Below, one piece after another: positions 13,081 to 25,075 of a stretch of DNA of 64,000 nucleotides. Positions within the stretch are counted from its first letter, which is position 1. Every line of letters begins with the position of its first letter. Both the position numbers and the translations under genes were made by a program. The stretch is from Stomorhina lunata (Eukaryota > Arthropoda > Insecta > Diptera > Rhiniidae): positions 68,467,208-68,531,207 of the forward strand of contig OW121743.1 in NCBI GenBank assembly GCA_933228675.1, read 5' to 3'. A model generated the notes under the pieces. That model was not told where the DNA came from and did no database searches. It worked only from the letters and a program-made list of their open reading frames with translations.

Positions 13081-15570
13081 GAGTCTATGTCTTATTTTAT
13101 ATCTTAGTGTATGTCTTAGTCTATGTCTTAGTCTATGTCTTAGTCCATATCTCAGTCTATGTCTTAGTCTATCCCCTAGTCTATGTCTTAGTCTATGTTT
13201 TAGTATATATCTGAGTCTATGTCTTAGTCTATCCCTTAGTCTATGTCTTAGTCTATATTTTAGTCTATGTCTTAGTCTATGGCTTATTCCATGTATAAGT
13301 CTATGTCAGTCTATATCTTAGTCTATGTCTTAGTCTAGATCTAATTCTTAGTCTATGTCTTAGTCTATGCCTTAGTCTATGCCTTAGTCTATGTCTTAGT
13401 CTATGTCTTAGTCTATGTCTTAGTCTATGTCTTAGTCTATGTCTTAGTCTATGTCTTAGTCTATGTCTTAGTCTATGTCTTAGTCTATGTCTTAGTCTAT
13501 GTCTTAGTCTATGTCTTAGTCTATGTCTTAGTCTATGTCTTAGTCTATGTCTTAGACTATGTCTTAGTCTATGTCTTAGTCTATGTCTTAGTCTATGTCT
13601 TAGTCTATGTCTTAGTCTATGTCTTAGTCTATGTCTTAGTCTATGTCTTAGTCTATGTCTTAGTCTATGTCTTAGTCTATGTCTTAGTCTATGTCTTAGT
13701 CTATGTCTCAGTCTATGTCTTAGTCTATGTCTTAGTCTATGTCTTAGTCTATGTCTTAGTCTATGTCTTAGTCTATGTCTTAGTCTATGTCTTAGTCTAT
13801 GTCTTAGTCTATGTCTTAGTCTACGTCTTAGTCTATGTCTTAGTCTATGTCTTAGTCTATGTCTTAGTCTATGTCTTAGTCTATGTCTTAGTCTATGTCT
13901 TAGTCTATGTCTTAGTCTATGTCTTAGTCTATGTCTTAGTCTATGTCTTAGTCTATGTCTTAGTCTATGTCTTAGTCTATGTCTTAGTCTATGTCTTAGT
14001 CTATGTCTTAGTCTATGTCTTAGTCTATGTCTTAGTCTATGTCTTAGTCTATGTCTTAGTCTATGTCTTAGTCTATGTCTTAGTCTATGTCTTAGTCTAT
14101 GTCTTAGTCTATGTCTTAGTCTATGTCTTAGTCTATGTCTTAGTCTATGTCTTAGTCTATGTCTTAGTCTATGTCTTAGTCTATGTCTAAGTCTATGTCT
14201 TAGTCTATGTCTTAGTCTATGTCTTAGTCTATGTCTTAGTCTATGTCTTAGTCTATGTCTTAGTCTATGTCTTAGTCTATGTCTTAGTCTATGTCTAAGT
14301 CTATGTCTTAGTCTATGTCTTAGTCTATGTCTTAGTCTATGTCTTAGTCTATGTCTTAGTCTATGTCTTAGTCTATGTCTTAGTCTATGTCTTAGTCTAT
14401 GTCTTAGTCTATGTCTTAGTCTATGTCTTAGTCTATGTCTTAGTCTATGTCTTAGCCTATGTCTTAGTCTATGTCTTAGTCTATGTCTTAGTCTATGTCT
14501 TAGTCTATGTCTTAGTCTATGTCTTAGTCTATGTCTTAGTCTATGTCTTAGTCTATGTCTTAGTCTATGTCTTAGTCTATGTCTTAGTCTATGTCTTAGT
14601 CTATGTCTTAGTCTATGTCTTAGTCTATGTCTTAGTCTATGTCTTAGTCTATGTCTTAGTCTATGTCTTAGTCTATGTCTTAGTCTATGTCTTAGTCTAT
14701 GTCTTAGTCTATGTCTTAGTCTATGTCTTAGTCTATGTCTTAGTCTATGTCTTAGTCTATGTCTTAGTCTATGTCTTAGTCTATGTCTTAGTCTATGTCT
14801 TAGTCTATGTCTTAGTCTATGTCTTAGTCTATGTCTTAGTCTATGTCTTAGTCTATGTCTTAGTCTATGTCTTAGTCTATGTCTTAGTCTATGTCTTAGT
14901 CTATGTCTTAGTCTATGTCTTAGTCTATGTCTTAGTCTATGTCTTAGTCTATGTCTTAGTCTATGTCTTAGTCTATGTCTTAGTCTATGTCTTAGTCTAT
15001 GTCTTAGTCTATGTCTTAGTCTATGTCTTAGCCTATGTCTTAGTTTATGTCTTAGTCTATGTCTTAGTCTATGTCTTAGTCTATGTCTTAGTCTATGTCT
15101 TAGTCTATGTCTTAGTCTATGTCTTAGTCTATGTCTTAGTCTATGTCTTAGTCTATGTCTTAGTCTACTTTTTAGTCTATGTCTTGGTCTATGTCTTAGT
15201 CTGTGTCTTAGTCTATGTCTTAGTCTTAGTCTATGTCTTAGTCTATGTCTTAGTCTATGTCTTAGTCTATGTCTTAGTCTATGTCTTAGTCTATGTCATA
15301 GTCTATGTCTTAGTCTATGTCTTAGTCTATGTCTTAGTCTATGTCTTAGTCTATGTCTTAGTCTATGTCTTAGTCTATGTCTTAGTCTATGTCTTAGTCT
15401 ATGTCTTAGTCTATGTCTAAGTCTATGTATTAGTCTATGTCTTAGTCTATGTCTTAGTCTATGTCTTAGTCTATGTCTTAGTCTATGTCTTAGTCTATGT
15501 CTTAGTCTATTTCTTAGTCTATGTCTTAGTCTATATCTTGGTCTATGTTTTAGTCTCTGTCTTAGTCTAT
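13081..15570 (-). repeat. 12-mer satellite in reverse orientation, 2.5 kb (block 2, right)
   Basis: About 207 units reading CTTAGTCTATGT on the plus strand. Degenerate units occupy 13081-13390; long runs of identical units follow to about 15170, with rare point changes (for example near 13555, 14188, 14296). Decay resumes to 15570. It is the longest 12-mer array here, and its orientation is opposite to the 10.47-11.66 kb array. Confidence 0.98.
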
Positions 15571-16243
15571 TTTGTATTTTTTAAAAATTTCTTATATGAA
15601 TCTTTTTAAAGAAGATGACATTTTTTTAGTTTTTTTATTTTTTTCTAAAATGATTTATTTCGATTGATACCCAAGACAAGACATTAATTTCTTCATAGAA
15701 GGCATTAAAAAGCGCTCGATCATGATTTTCTTTTTGAATGTTCAATATTTTATCGTTTTCATTTTTATAGCATTTAATTTAATTCCACCTAATGTCTTTC
15801 TGTTGCATGTCACTAAAGATAGAAAAGTATTAAATAATGAAATAAAAAGCAATAAAAGAAAAATGCAAGTAAAGGGTTTCAAAAAAATGAATTTGCAAGC
15901 AAATTTTTGGTGAATCTGTTCTATCACAATGTTAACCATAATCTATATATCCAAAATAGAATTTATCTAACATTTCACTATAACACTCAAAGAACTGGAA
16001 AAAATGTGTGATATAAAACTTCTTTTGAGCTAATATGACATTTACTAAACAATATTTCCATAAATTATTTATTTGCTACAATTTATCGTCATTTATTATG
16101 TAAAGAGTAGAAGCATTAAGCGTTATTCAGTGGAACTGAATGCAGATCCTTAGAGTACATACATATGTTCAATCCAAGTGAATGCTTATGGATTCCCAAT
16201 GGATTTTATTAAATTTCTAGGAAATATGAAAATCAACAAAAAT
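15571..16243. other. A+T-rich spacer, nothing recognised
   Basis: Two overlapping open frames of 63 and 65 codons on opposite strands (15722-15939) have no recognisable domain and look like chance. No other signal was found. Confidence 0.5.
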
Positions 16244-16609
16244 GCATATGGGTATTTCAATAAATTTTTTGGATAGAAAAATTTCTTTAATCAGTGAAAT
16301 TTTTTATAAAACTTTTTTTTAATAGAAAAATTTCTTTATGAAATTTTTTTAGGAAAAATTTCATTTTGAAATTTTGTATAAAAATTTCATCAATAAAGTT
16401 TTTCATGGAAAACTTTTATCAATACAATTTTTTATAAAAAAATTTTTTCAATAATATTTATATTTTAATAAAAATTTAGTAAATGAAATTTTTATAGGAA
16501 ATTTTCATCAATGAAATTTTTTATAGAAAAATTAAATCAATGAAATTTTTAGAAAAAAAATTTTATCAAATGAATTTTTTATAGAAAAATTGAATCAATG
16601 AAATTTTTT
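16244..16609 (+). repeat. 28-29-bp CATCAATGAAA satellite, left part
   Basis: Degenerate units of AGAAAAATTTCATCAATGAA plus a T-run. This is the left remnant of the array that resumes at 18.89 kb; a retrotransposon insertion separates the two parts. Confidence 0.9.
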
Positions 16610-18703
16610 ATAGAAAAATTTCATTTAGATCTGCTAAACAATGTCAAATGTAGTAAGCAATGGTGGAACTTGTCTAACTCCTTGAAATCATATACTTACC
16701 CAAATAAAGGATATTTATCAGCAGATGACTTTCTTCCGCATTTCAAGTCTATGCTTTGCTTTACTGATGATATGCAAGAGATAAGTTGGACGTTGCCCTG
16801 TGTCGTGGATGCCTTCTTGGACTCACCAATTGAATTTTGCGAAATATTTTCTGTTATTAAAACGCTTAAATGCAAAAAAGCGCCTGGTCAGGACGGAATC
16901 AGTTACGAATTCTATAAATATGCTCCTGATTGTTTTTTAAAGGAAATACAGTCAGTTTTCAATAAAATATTCTTACAAGAAAGAATTCCATCTAGTTTTC
17001 GTAAATCTATACTGATTCCATTAATTAAAAAGGGTGACCCAAATCTACCGGCTAATTACAGAGGTCTTTCTCTTATTGACACTTTGTGCAAAGTTTTTAA
17101 CATGATTCTTCTCAACAGATTAACTAAGTGGATTGAAGACAACAATATCTTAAATGAATACCAAGCTGGCTTCAGGAAAAACTATTCAACTGTAGACAAC
17201 ATATTCAACCTCGTAAACATTGTTAATCTAAACAAGATTAACGGGAGAAAAACCTATGCATTCTTCGTTGACTTCTCGTGTGCTTTTGATACGATACCGA
17301 GAAATAGCTTATTTTACAAACTGTCATGCATGGGCCTCTCATCCAAAATAATTCGGATTCTTCAAAGTGCTTATGAAAACACAAACTGTCGTATTTGGGA
17401 TGGTTTTTCATTCTCTCAATCTTTCTCTTTCAACCGTGGAGTAAAACAAGGGTGTATTTTGAGTCCTCTCCTTTTTTCGCTATATATAAATGATATTGTT
17501 GATGCTTTGCCGAATGGAATTAATATAAATGGTGTATATATCAAAATATTGCTGTATGCTGACGATATTGTCTTACTGGCCAACTCACAAGAAGAACTGC
17601 AACAAATGATTGATTTCCTATACAATTACTGTAAAACATGGTGCCTTAATGTCAATCTTAATAAATCGAAAATTATGATATTCCGATCTGGTACAAGAAT
17701 ATCCTCAAGTTTAAACTGGCGTTATGGTGATGAGATTATCGACATTGTTAATTACTACAAGTATCTTGGAGTTGACATTGCGTATAATCTATCTTTTAAA
17801 ACCCACCTAAAAAATAAGCTATCTGCATCAAAACTTGCAATTAATACTACATGGATCAAATATTTGAAACATCCAAAAATTTCGAGAAACAACAAACTGA
17901 AGATATTTAATGCTGTCTCCAGATCGATTATGTTGTATAGTGCGCAAGTTTGGGGTTATCAAAAATATGACGAAGTTGAGATGTTGTTCAGATTTTTTGT
18001 TAAAAAAATATTACATCTTCCACCTTCAACTCCTAACTACATGCTATTTCTAGAAACTGGATTTCATTCTATGTTCATCTTTACATTAAAACTACATCTA
18101 TGTTACATAAAAAAAGTCTTGGAAATGAACCAAAATAGATTACCCCGTATAATCGCTGAGTTTATCATTACCAACAAAATTCTATGGGCCCGAGAATGGT
18201 TTAATTTGCAACATCAAATTCGCTTTTCCACTAGCAATGCTGATGATCCACTGTGCTTTCACTATAAATCGTTTTTGAAATCTTTAATTACTTACGAACG
18301 TGATGAAAATATTGTAAAGGCTAACAACTCTCAAAATCATGACCTGTATAATAAATTAAGCTACAGCGTTACTCCAAATATTGCAAATAATTTCCCAACT
18401 CGAATTATTGGTCTATTGATACGTGCAAGAGGCGGCTTACTTAACCTTAACGCAAGGTCTTTCGGAAATAACTCTATCTCTACATGCTCATTATGCAACT
18501 TGGATGTAGCTGAAGATACTTTCCACCTTCTGGCAGTATGTCCTATATATAGCGCTCACAGACTCCAGCTCCTTGGAAAAACACAACTGAATATACATGA
18601 AGTTATAAACGTTTTGAATGGCTCCAATTTTTATAACTTATACAAATTTTTAGAAATGTCTCTTAAATACAGAAAACTAATAATTAACGAATTTAATCAG
18701 TAA
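16598..18703 (+). CDS. reverse transcriptase of a truncated non-LTR retrotransposon
   Basis: A 701-codon frame. Residues 1-9 are satellite-encoded, so the apparent ATG is accidental; retrotransposon sequence begins at residue 10. The reverse transcriptase domain covers about residues 80-370. It shows GQDGISYEFYK, the catalytic FVDFS (Asp225), a GVKQGCILSPLLF motif and YADD at residues 320-323. A C-terminal zinc-knuckle-like motif has Cys630, Cys633, His643 and Cys648. Full-length relatives carry an N-terminal endonuclease, which is missing here. The frame has no internal stop, so the insertion is fairly young. The role is copying element RNA into DNA at the target site; this copy is probably not autonomous. 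Which clade it belongs to was not determined. Confidence 0.9.
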   Translation: MKFFIEKFHLDLLNNVKCSKQWWNLSNSLKSYTYPNKGYLSADDFLPHFKSMLCFTDDMQEISWTLPCVVDAFLDSPIEFCEIFSVIKTLKCKKAPGQDGISYEFYKYAPDCFLKEIQSVFNKIFLQERIPSSFRKSILIPLIKKGDPNLPANYRGLSLIDTLCKVFNMILLNRLTKWIEDNNILNEYQAGFRKNYSTVDNIFNLVNIVNLNKINGRKTYAFFVDFSCAFDTIPRNSLFYKLSCMGLSSKIIRILQSAYENTNCRIWDGFSFSQSFSFNRGVKQGCILSPLLFSLYINDIVDALPNGININGVYIKILLYADDIVLLANSQEELQQMIDFLYNYCKTWCLNVNLNKSKIMIFRSGTRISSSLNWRYGDEIIDIVNYYKYLGVDIAYNLSFKTHLKNKLSASKLAINTTWIKYLKHPKISRNNKLKIFNAVSRSIMLYSAQVWGYQKYDEVEMLFRFFVKKILHLPPSTPNYMLFLETGFHSMFIFTLKLHLCYIKKVLEMNQNRLPRIIAEFIITNKILWAREWFNLQHQIRFSTSNADDPLCFHYKSFLKSLITYERDENIVKANNSQNHDLYNKLSYSVTPNIANNFPTRIIGLLIRARGGLLNLNARSFGNNSISTCSLCNLDVAEDTFHLLAVCPIYSAHRLQLLGKTQLNIHEVINVLNGSNFYNLYKFLEMSLKYRKLIINEFNQ

Positions 18704-18887
18704 CTTATAAAAGTCTATTTATGTGACCTAAATTAAACTAAATTAGCCAATCTGGCACAAAACTAATATGTTTTGCCATATATAGATATAATAATTATAT
18801 AAATTTTAGAAAACTACTTATTTTAAATGTATATATAAATTTATTTGTATCTATTAAATAAATAATAAAAATAAAAAATAATAATAA
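16625..18887 (+). mobile_element. 5'-truncated non-LTR retrotransposon inserted in the satellite
   Basis: A 2263-bp element lies inside the CATCAATGAAA satellite. Its 3' end is an A-rich AATAATAAA-type tail (about 18855-18887). The 15-bp sequence ATAGAAAAATTTCAT occurs at both junctions (16610-16624, 18888-18902), as expected from target-primed reverse transcription. Because the target is periodic, the exact duplication length is ambiguous. No endonuclease domain or first reading frame is present, so the copy is 5' truncated. The clade is not assigned. Confidence 0.9.
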
Positions 18888-21800
18888 ATAGAAAAATTTC
18901 ATCAATGAAATTTTTTATAGAAAAATTTCATCAATGAAATTTTTTATAGAAATATTTCATCAATGAAATTTTTATAGAAAACTTTCATCAATAAAAATTT
19001 GTTATCGAAAAATTTCATCAATGAAATCAATGAAATTTTTTTAAGAAATATTTCTTTAATGAAATTATTTATAGAAAAATTTTGACAATGAAATTTTTTA
19101 AAGAAAAATTTCGTCAATAACATTTTTTATAAAAAATATTTTATCAATGAAATTTTTTATAGAAAAATTTCATCGATGAAATCTTTTATAGAAGAAATTT
19201 AATCAATGAAATTTTTTTTTAGAAAAATTTCTTCAATAATTTTTTTTTAAGAAATATTTCATCAATAATATTTATATTTTAAGAATATTTCGTCAATGGA
19301 ATTTTTACAGAAAATTTTCGTCAATGAAATTTTTTATAAAAAAATTAAATCAATGAAATTTTTAGAGAAAACATTTCACCAATTGAATTTTTTATCGAAA
19401 AATGTAATCAATGAAATTTTTTATTAAAAAATTTCATTAATGAAATTTTTTATAGAAAAATTTCATCAATGAAATTTTTATAGAAAAATTTCATCAATAA
19501 AAATTTGTTATAGGAAAATTTCATCACTGAAATTTTTATAGAAAATTTTTATCAATGAAATTTTTATAAAAAAATGTCATCAAAGAAATTTTTTATAGAA
19601 AAATTTCATCAACGAAATTTTTGAAAAAAAATTTCATAAATAAAAATTAATAGCAAAAATTTCATCAACGAAATTTTAGAGAAAAATTTCATCAATAAAT
19701 TTTTTTTTGAAAAATTTTCTCAATGAAATTTTTTCTAAGAAAAATTTCGTCACTGAAATTTTTTATAGAAAAATTTTAATAAAAAATTTCATCGAAGAAA
19801 TTTTTGATAGAAAGATTTCATCATTAAAATTTTATAAAAAAAATCTTTAATGAAATTTTTTCTAGAAAAATTTCATTAATGAAATTTTTTAAAGAAAAAT
19901 TTCATTAATGAAATTTTTTAAAGAAAAATTTCATTAATAAAATTTTAATAGAAAAATTTCATCAATGACATTTTTTGTAGAAAAATTTATTCAATGACAT
20001 TTTTTGTAGAAAAATTTATTCAATGAAATTGTTATAAAAAAAATTTCATCAATGAAATTTTTATAGAAAAATTTCATCAAAGAAATTTTTATAGAAAAAT
20101 TTCATCAATAAGATTTTTATGAAAAATTTCATAATTAAATTTTTATAGAAGATTTCATCAAAAAATTTGCTCAAAGAAATTTTTAAAGAAAAATTTCGTC
20201 AATGAAATTTTTAGGGAAAAATTTCATCAATAAAATTTTTATAGAAAAATTTCATTAATAAAATTTTTATAGAAAAATTTCATCTATAAAATTTTTATAG
20301 AAAAATTTCATCAATGAAATTTTTTATAGAAAAATTTCATTAATGAAATTTTTTATAGAAAAATTTCATCAATGAAATTTTTATAGAAAAATTTAATCAA
20401 TGAAATTTTTAAAGAAAAATTTCATCAATGAAATTTTTTATACAAAAATTTCATCAATGAAATTTTTATAGGAAAATTTCATCAATGAAATTTTTATAGA
20501 AAAATTTCATCAATGAAATTTTTGTAGAAAAATTTCATCAATGAAATTTTTATAGAAAAATTTCATCAATGAAATTTTTATAGAAAAATTTCATCAATGA
20601 AATTTTTATAGAAAAATTTCATCAATAAAATTTTTATAGAAAAATTTCATCAATGAAATTTTTTATTGAAAAATTTCATCAACGAAATTTTTATAGAAAA
20701 ATTTAATTAATGAAATTTTTATAGAAAAATTTCATCAATGAAATTTTTTATAGAAAAATTTCATCAATGAAATTTTTTATAGAAAAATTTCATCAATGAA
20801 ATTTTTATCGAAAAATTTAATCAATGAAATTTTTATAGAAAAATTTCATCAATGAAATTTTTTATAGAAAAATTTCATCAATGAAATTTTTATAGGAAAA
20901 TTTCATCAATGAAATTTTTATAGAAAAATTTCATCAATGAAATTTTTATAGAAAAATTTCATCAATGAAATTTTTTATAGAAAAATTTCATCAATGAAAT
21001 TTTTTATAGAAAAATTTCATCAATGAAATTTTTTATAGAAAAATTTCATCAATGAAATTTTTATAGAAAAATTAATTCAATGAAATTTTTCTAGAAAAAT
21101 TTCATCAATGACATTTTTATAGAAAAATTTCATTAATAAAATTTTTATAGAAAAATTTAATCAATAAAATTTTTATAGAAAAATTTCATCAATGAAATTT
21201 TTATCGAAAAATTTAATCAATGAAATTTTTATAGAAAAATTTCATCAATGAAATTTTTTATAGAAAAATTTCATCAATGAAATTTTTATAGAAAAATTTC
21301 ATCAATAAAATTTTTATAGAAAAATTTCATCAATGAAATTTTTTATTGAAAAATTTCATCAACGAAATTTTTATAGAAAAATTTAATTAATGAAATTTTT
21401 ATAGAAAAATTTCATCAATGAAATTTTTTATAGAAAAATTTCATCAATGAAATTTTTTATAGAAAAATTTCATCAATGAAATTTTTATCGAAAAATTTAA
21501 TCAATGAAATTTTTATAGAAAAATTTCATCAATGAAATTTTTTATAGAAAAATTTCATCAATGAAATTTTTATAGGAAAATTTCATCAATGAAATTTTTA
21601 TAGAAAAATTTCATCAATGAAATTTTTATAGAAAAATTTCATCAATTAAATTTTTTATAGAAAAATTTCATCAATGAAATTTTTTATAGAAAAATTTCAT
21701 CAATGAAATTTTTTATAGAAAAATTTCATCAATGAAATTTTTATAGAAAAATTAATTCAATGAAATTTTTCTAGAAAAATTTCATCAATGACATTTTTAT

Positions 21801-22925
21801 AGAAAAATTTCATTAATAAAATTTTTATAGAAAAATTTAATCAATAAAATTTTTATAGAAAAAATTTCATTAATAAAATTTTTATAGAAAAATTTCATCA
21901 ATGAAATTTTTGTAGAAAAATTTCATCAATGAAATTTTTATAGAAAAATTTCATCAATGACATTTTTATAGAAAAGTTTCATTAATAAAATTTTTATAGA
22001 AAAATTTAATCAATAAAATTTTTATAGAAAAATTTCATTAATAAAATTTTTATAGAAAAATTTCATCAATGAAATTTTTGTAGAAAAATTTCATCAATGA
22101 AATTTTTATAGAAAAATTTCGTCAATGAAATTTTTATAGAAAAATTTCATCAATAAAATTTTTATAGAAAAATTTCATCAATGAAATTTTTTATAGAAAA
22201 ATTTCATCAATGAAATTTTTATAGAAAAATTTCATCAATGAAATTTTTGTAGAAAAATTTCATCAATGAAATTTTTGTAGAAAAATTTCATCAATGAAAT
22301 TTTTATAGAAAAATTTTATCAATGAAATTTTTATAGAAAAATTTAATCAATGAAATTTTTCTCGAAAAATTTCATCAATGACATTTTTATAGAAAAATTT
22401 CATTAATAAAATTTTTATAGAAAAATTTAATCAATAAAATTTTTATAGAAAAATTTCATTAATAAAATTTTTATAGAAAAATTTCATCAATGAAATTTTT
22501 GTAGAAAAATTTCATCAATGAAATGTTTATAGAAAAATTTCATCGATGAAATTTTTATAGAAAAATTTCATCAATGAAATTTTTATAGAAAAATTTCATC
22601 AATGAAATTTTTATAGAAAAATTTCATCAATGAAATTTTTATAGAAAAATTTCATCGATGAAATTTGTATAGAAAAGTTTAATCAATGAAATTTTTATCG
22701 AAAAATTTCTTCAATGAAATTTTTATAGAAAAATTTCATCAATGAAATTTTTATAGAAAAATTTCATCAATGAAATTTTTATAGAAAAATTTAATCAATG
22801 AAATTTTAAGAGAAAAATTTCATTGATGAAATTTAAAGAAAAATTTCATTGATGAAATTTAAAGAAAAATTTCATCAATGAAATTTTTATCGAAAAATTT
22901 CATCAATAAAATTTTTTATAATCTT
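18888..22925 (+). repeat. 28-29-bp CATCAATGAAA satellite, main array
   Basis: About 140 units of AGAAAAATTTCATCAATGAA followed by ATTTTTAT, with frequent TCATTAATAAA, TTAATCAATGAA and TTTTTGTAG variants. The left third is degenerate and the right two thirds homogeneous. A segment of at least 600 bp (about 20585-21180) recurs at an offset of 680 bp (about 21265-21860) with shared rare variants, showing a recent internal duplication. The array was continuous with 16244-16609 before the retrotransposon landed. Confidence 0.97.
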
Positions 22926-24277
22926 CAAAAAAAATATTTCTTCAATCTCAAAACTATTTGCCCCTTAATTTCCAATTAATGACTTAATTACCTTTTGATT
23001 TGACCCAAAACAAAAAATATCCAAAATCTTATATTGACTCTCAAAAAACACATTCGTTTAATATCTTTTATATTTGGCCAGAAAATTAACAAAGAAAACT
23101 ATAAAATTACAATTATAATTAAAAAACAATTAACACTCAAATTATTTTATAGAAGAACATTAACATCTAAAACAAATTGAACGCAAAACGAAAATAAAAG
23201 ATAAAATTTAGAGATTTTGGCAGAATGAAAAAAAATCATTTAATATTGGCTAAAACATAAAAATAAACATTAATGGAAATTGTTTATGAAACAATTAAAG
23301 AAATAATTAAAATTGAAATTAAAATAAACTTTTGCTCTTATTGAGGAATTTAACGATAATTAAAGTGTGAGAAAATAATGACAGAAACGTTTTTTTGTGT
23401 AAATAAAATTGTATATTTAGAAAAATAGGAAAAAATTTAAATTTTTGAAGAAATTTTTAAAATTTAAAGGCCTTGTGTTAATTGAATTAAAATTTTATTT
23501 AAATGTTTTAAGAGATTTTTTTAACTTTATTAAATATTGATAAAATATTCATTTAACAAAAATTTTCTTTCAAGAAACTTTTGCAAACTCTCCCCTTTTT
23601 TTTTTTCCTAAAAATTTTTGTTGAGAATGTTATTGTTGTTGAAAATTTTTTGTTGTTGAACAATTTTTTTTAGCAAAAAAAATTTTATTACAATTTTTAT
23701 TAACAGAAAAATGTGTTTTTGGTTCAACTTTTCCAATCTATCAAAACCTTAAAAAAGAATTCCAATAAATATTTAAATTTGTTTAATTTTTCTTTTAAAG
23801 CCATTTCTGCTCTACCTCTATCCTCCTGTAAGTCTAGGTATTATAGTACCTTAACAGATTATGATAAATGAAAAGTACTTAATTTCACACACACACAAAC
23901 ACTTTTACTTGTAAATATTTATTTGAGTACATTTATTACTAACACAAACGCACTCATAACGATAATTTACTTATACACAAGTAAATTCTTTATGATTTTT
24001 TAACAATCATCCAAATATTTAAGCCAAATAAAAAAGAAAGAAAAAACAACTTTCGGAAATTACATTCGTAATCTATAAAAAAAAGGGAAAAATATTATAA
24101 TTTCTTGGTACTTAAGAAAAAAACATATCATATATGTATAAGTGGATATTTATTTGCATTAAGAGGATACAATTGACATAATTTTTGTATATTTGACAGT
24201 TAGAGTAATCACTTCAATGTGCAAAAACAACTAAAATATATTTTTAGCAAAATAAACTAAACTAAAATTTTCATTAA
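22926..24277. other. A+T-rich spacer between satellites
   Basis: Low-complexity, A- and T-run-rich sequence. No gene, RNA or transposon end was recognised. Confidence 0.55.
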
Positions 24278-25075
24278 CCAATTTTTCTATAGAAAAAATT
24301 TCGTTAAAAAATTTTTTCTATAGAAAAAATTTCGTTAAAAAATTTTTTCTATAGAAGAAATTTCGTTAAAAAATTTTTTCTATAGAAGAAATTTCGTTAA
24401 AAAAATTTTTCTATAGAAAAAATTTCGTTAAAAAATTTTTTCTATAGAAAAAATTTCGTTAAAAAATTTTTTCTATAGAAAAAATTTCGTTAAAAAATTT
24501 TTTCTATAGAAAAAATTTCGTTAAAAAATTTTTTCTATAGAAGAAATTTCGTTAAAAAATTTTTTCTATAGAAGAAATTTCGTTAAAAAAATTTTTCTAT
24601 AGAAAAAATTTCGTTAAAAAATTTTTTCTATAGAAAAAATTTCGTTAAAAAATTTTTTCTATAGAAAAAATTTCGTTAAAAAATTTTTTCTATAGAAAAA
24701 ATTTCGTTAAAAAATTTTTTCTATAGAAAAAATTTCGTTAAAAAATTTTTTCTATAGAATAAATTTCGTTAGAAAATTTTTTCTATAGAAAAAATTTCGT
24801 TAAAAAATTTTTTCTATAGAAAAAATTTCGTTAGAAAATGTTTTCTATAGAAAAAATTTCGTTAGAAAATTTTTTCTATAGAAAATATTTCGTTAGAAAA
24901 TTTTTTCTATAGATAAAATTTCGTGAAAAAATTTTTTCTATAGAAAAAATTTCGTTAAAAAATTTTTTCTATAGAAAAAATTTCGTTAAAAAATTTTTTC
25001 TATAGAAGAAATTTCGTTAAAAAATTTTTTCTATAGAAGAAATTTCGTTAAAAAATTTTTTCTATAGAAAAATTT
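24278..25075 (+). repeat. ~30-bp satellite, TTTCGTTAAAAAA subfamily
   Basis: About 26 units of TTTTTCTATAGAAAAAATTT followed by CGTTAAAAAA. Variants AGAAGAAA and CGTTAGAAAA occur in blocks. A run at about 24300-24420 matches 24480-24610, suggesting duplication of several units at once. Confidence 0.96.

Noticed and set aside
15184..15420. 78-codon Val-Tyr-Val-Leu frame
   Set aside because: Translation of the reversed 12-mer array.
7081..15570. Telomeric or centromeric identity of the 12-mer arrays
   Set aside because: Flies lack simple telomeric repeats, and nothing in the window demonstrates a centromere. The arrays are interrupted by complex sequence.
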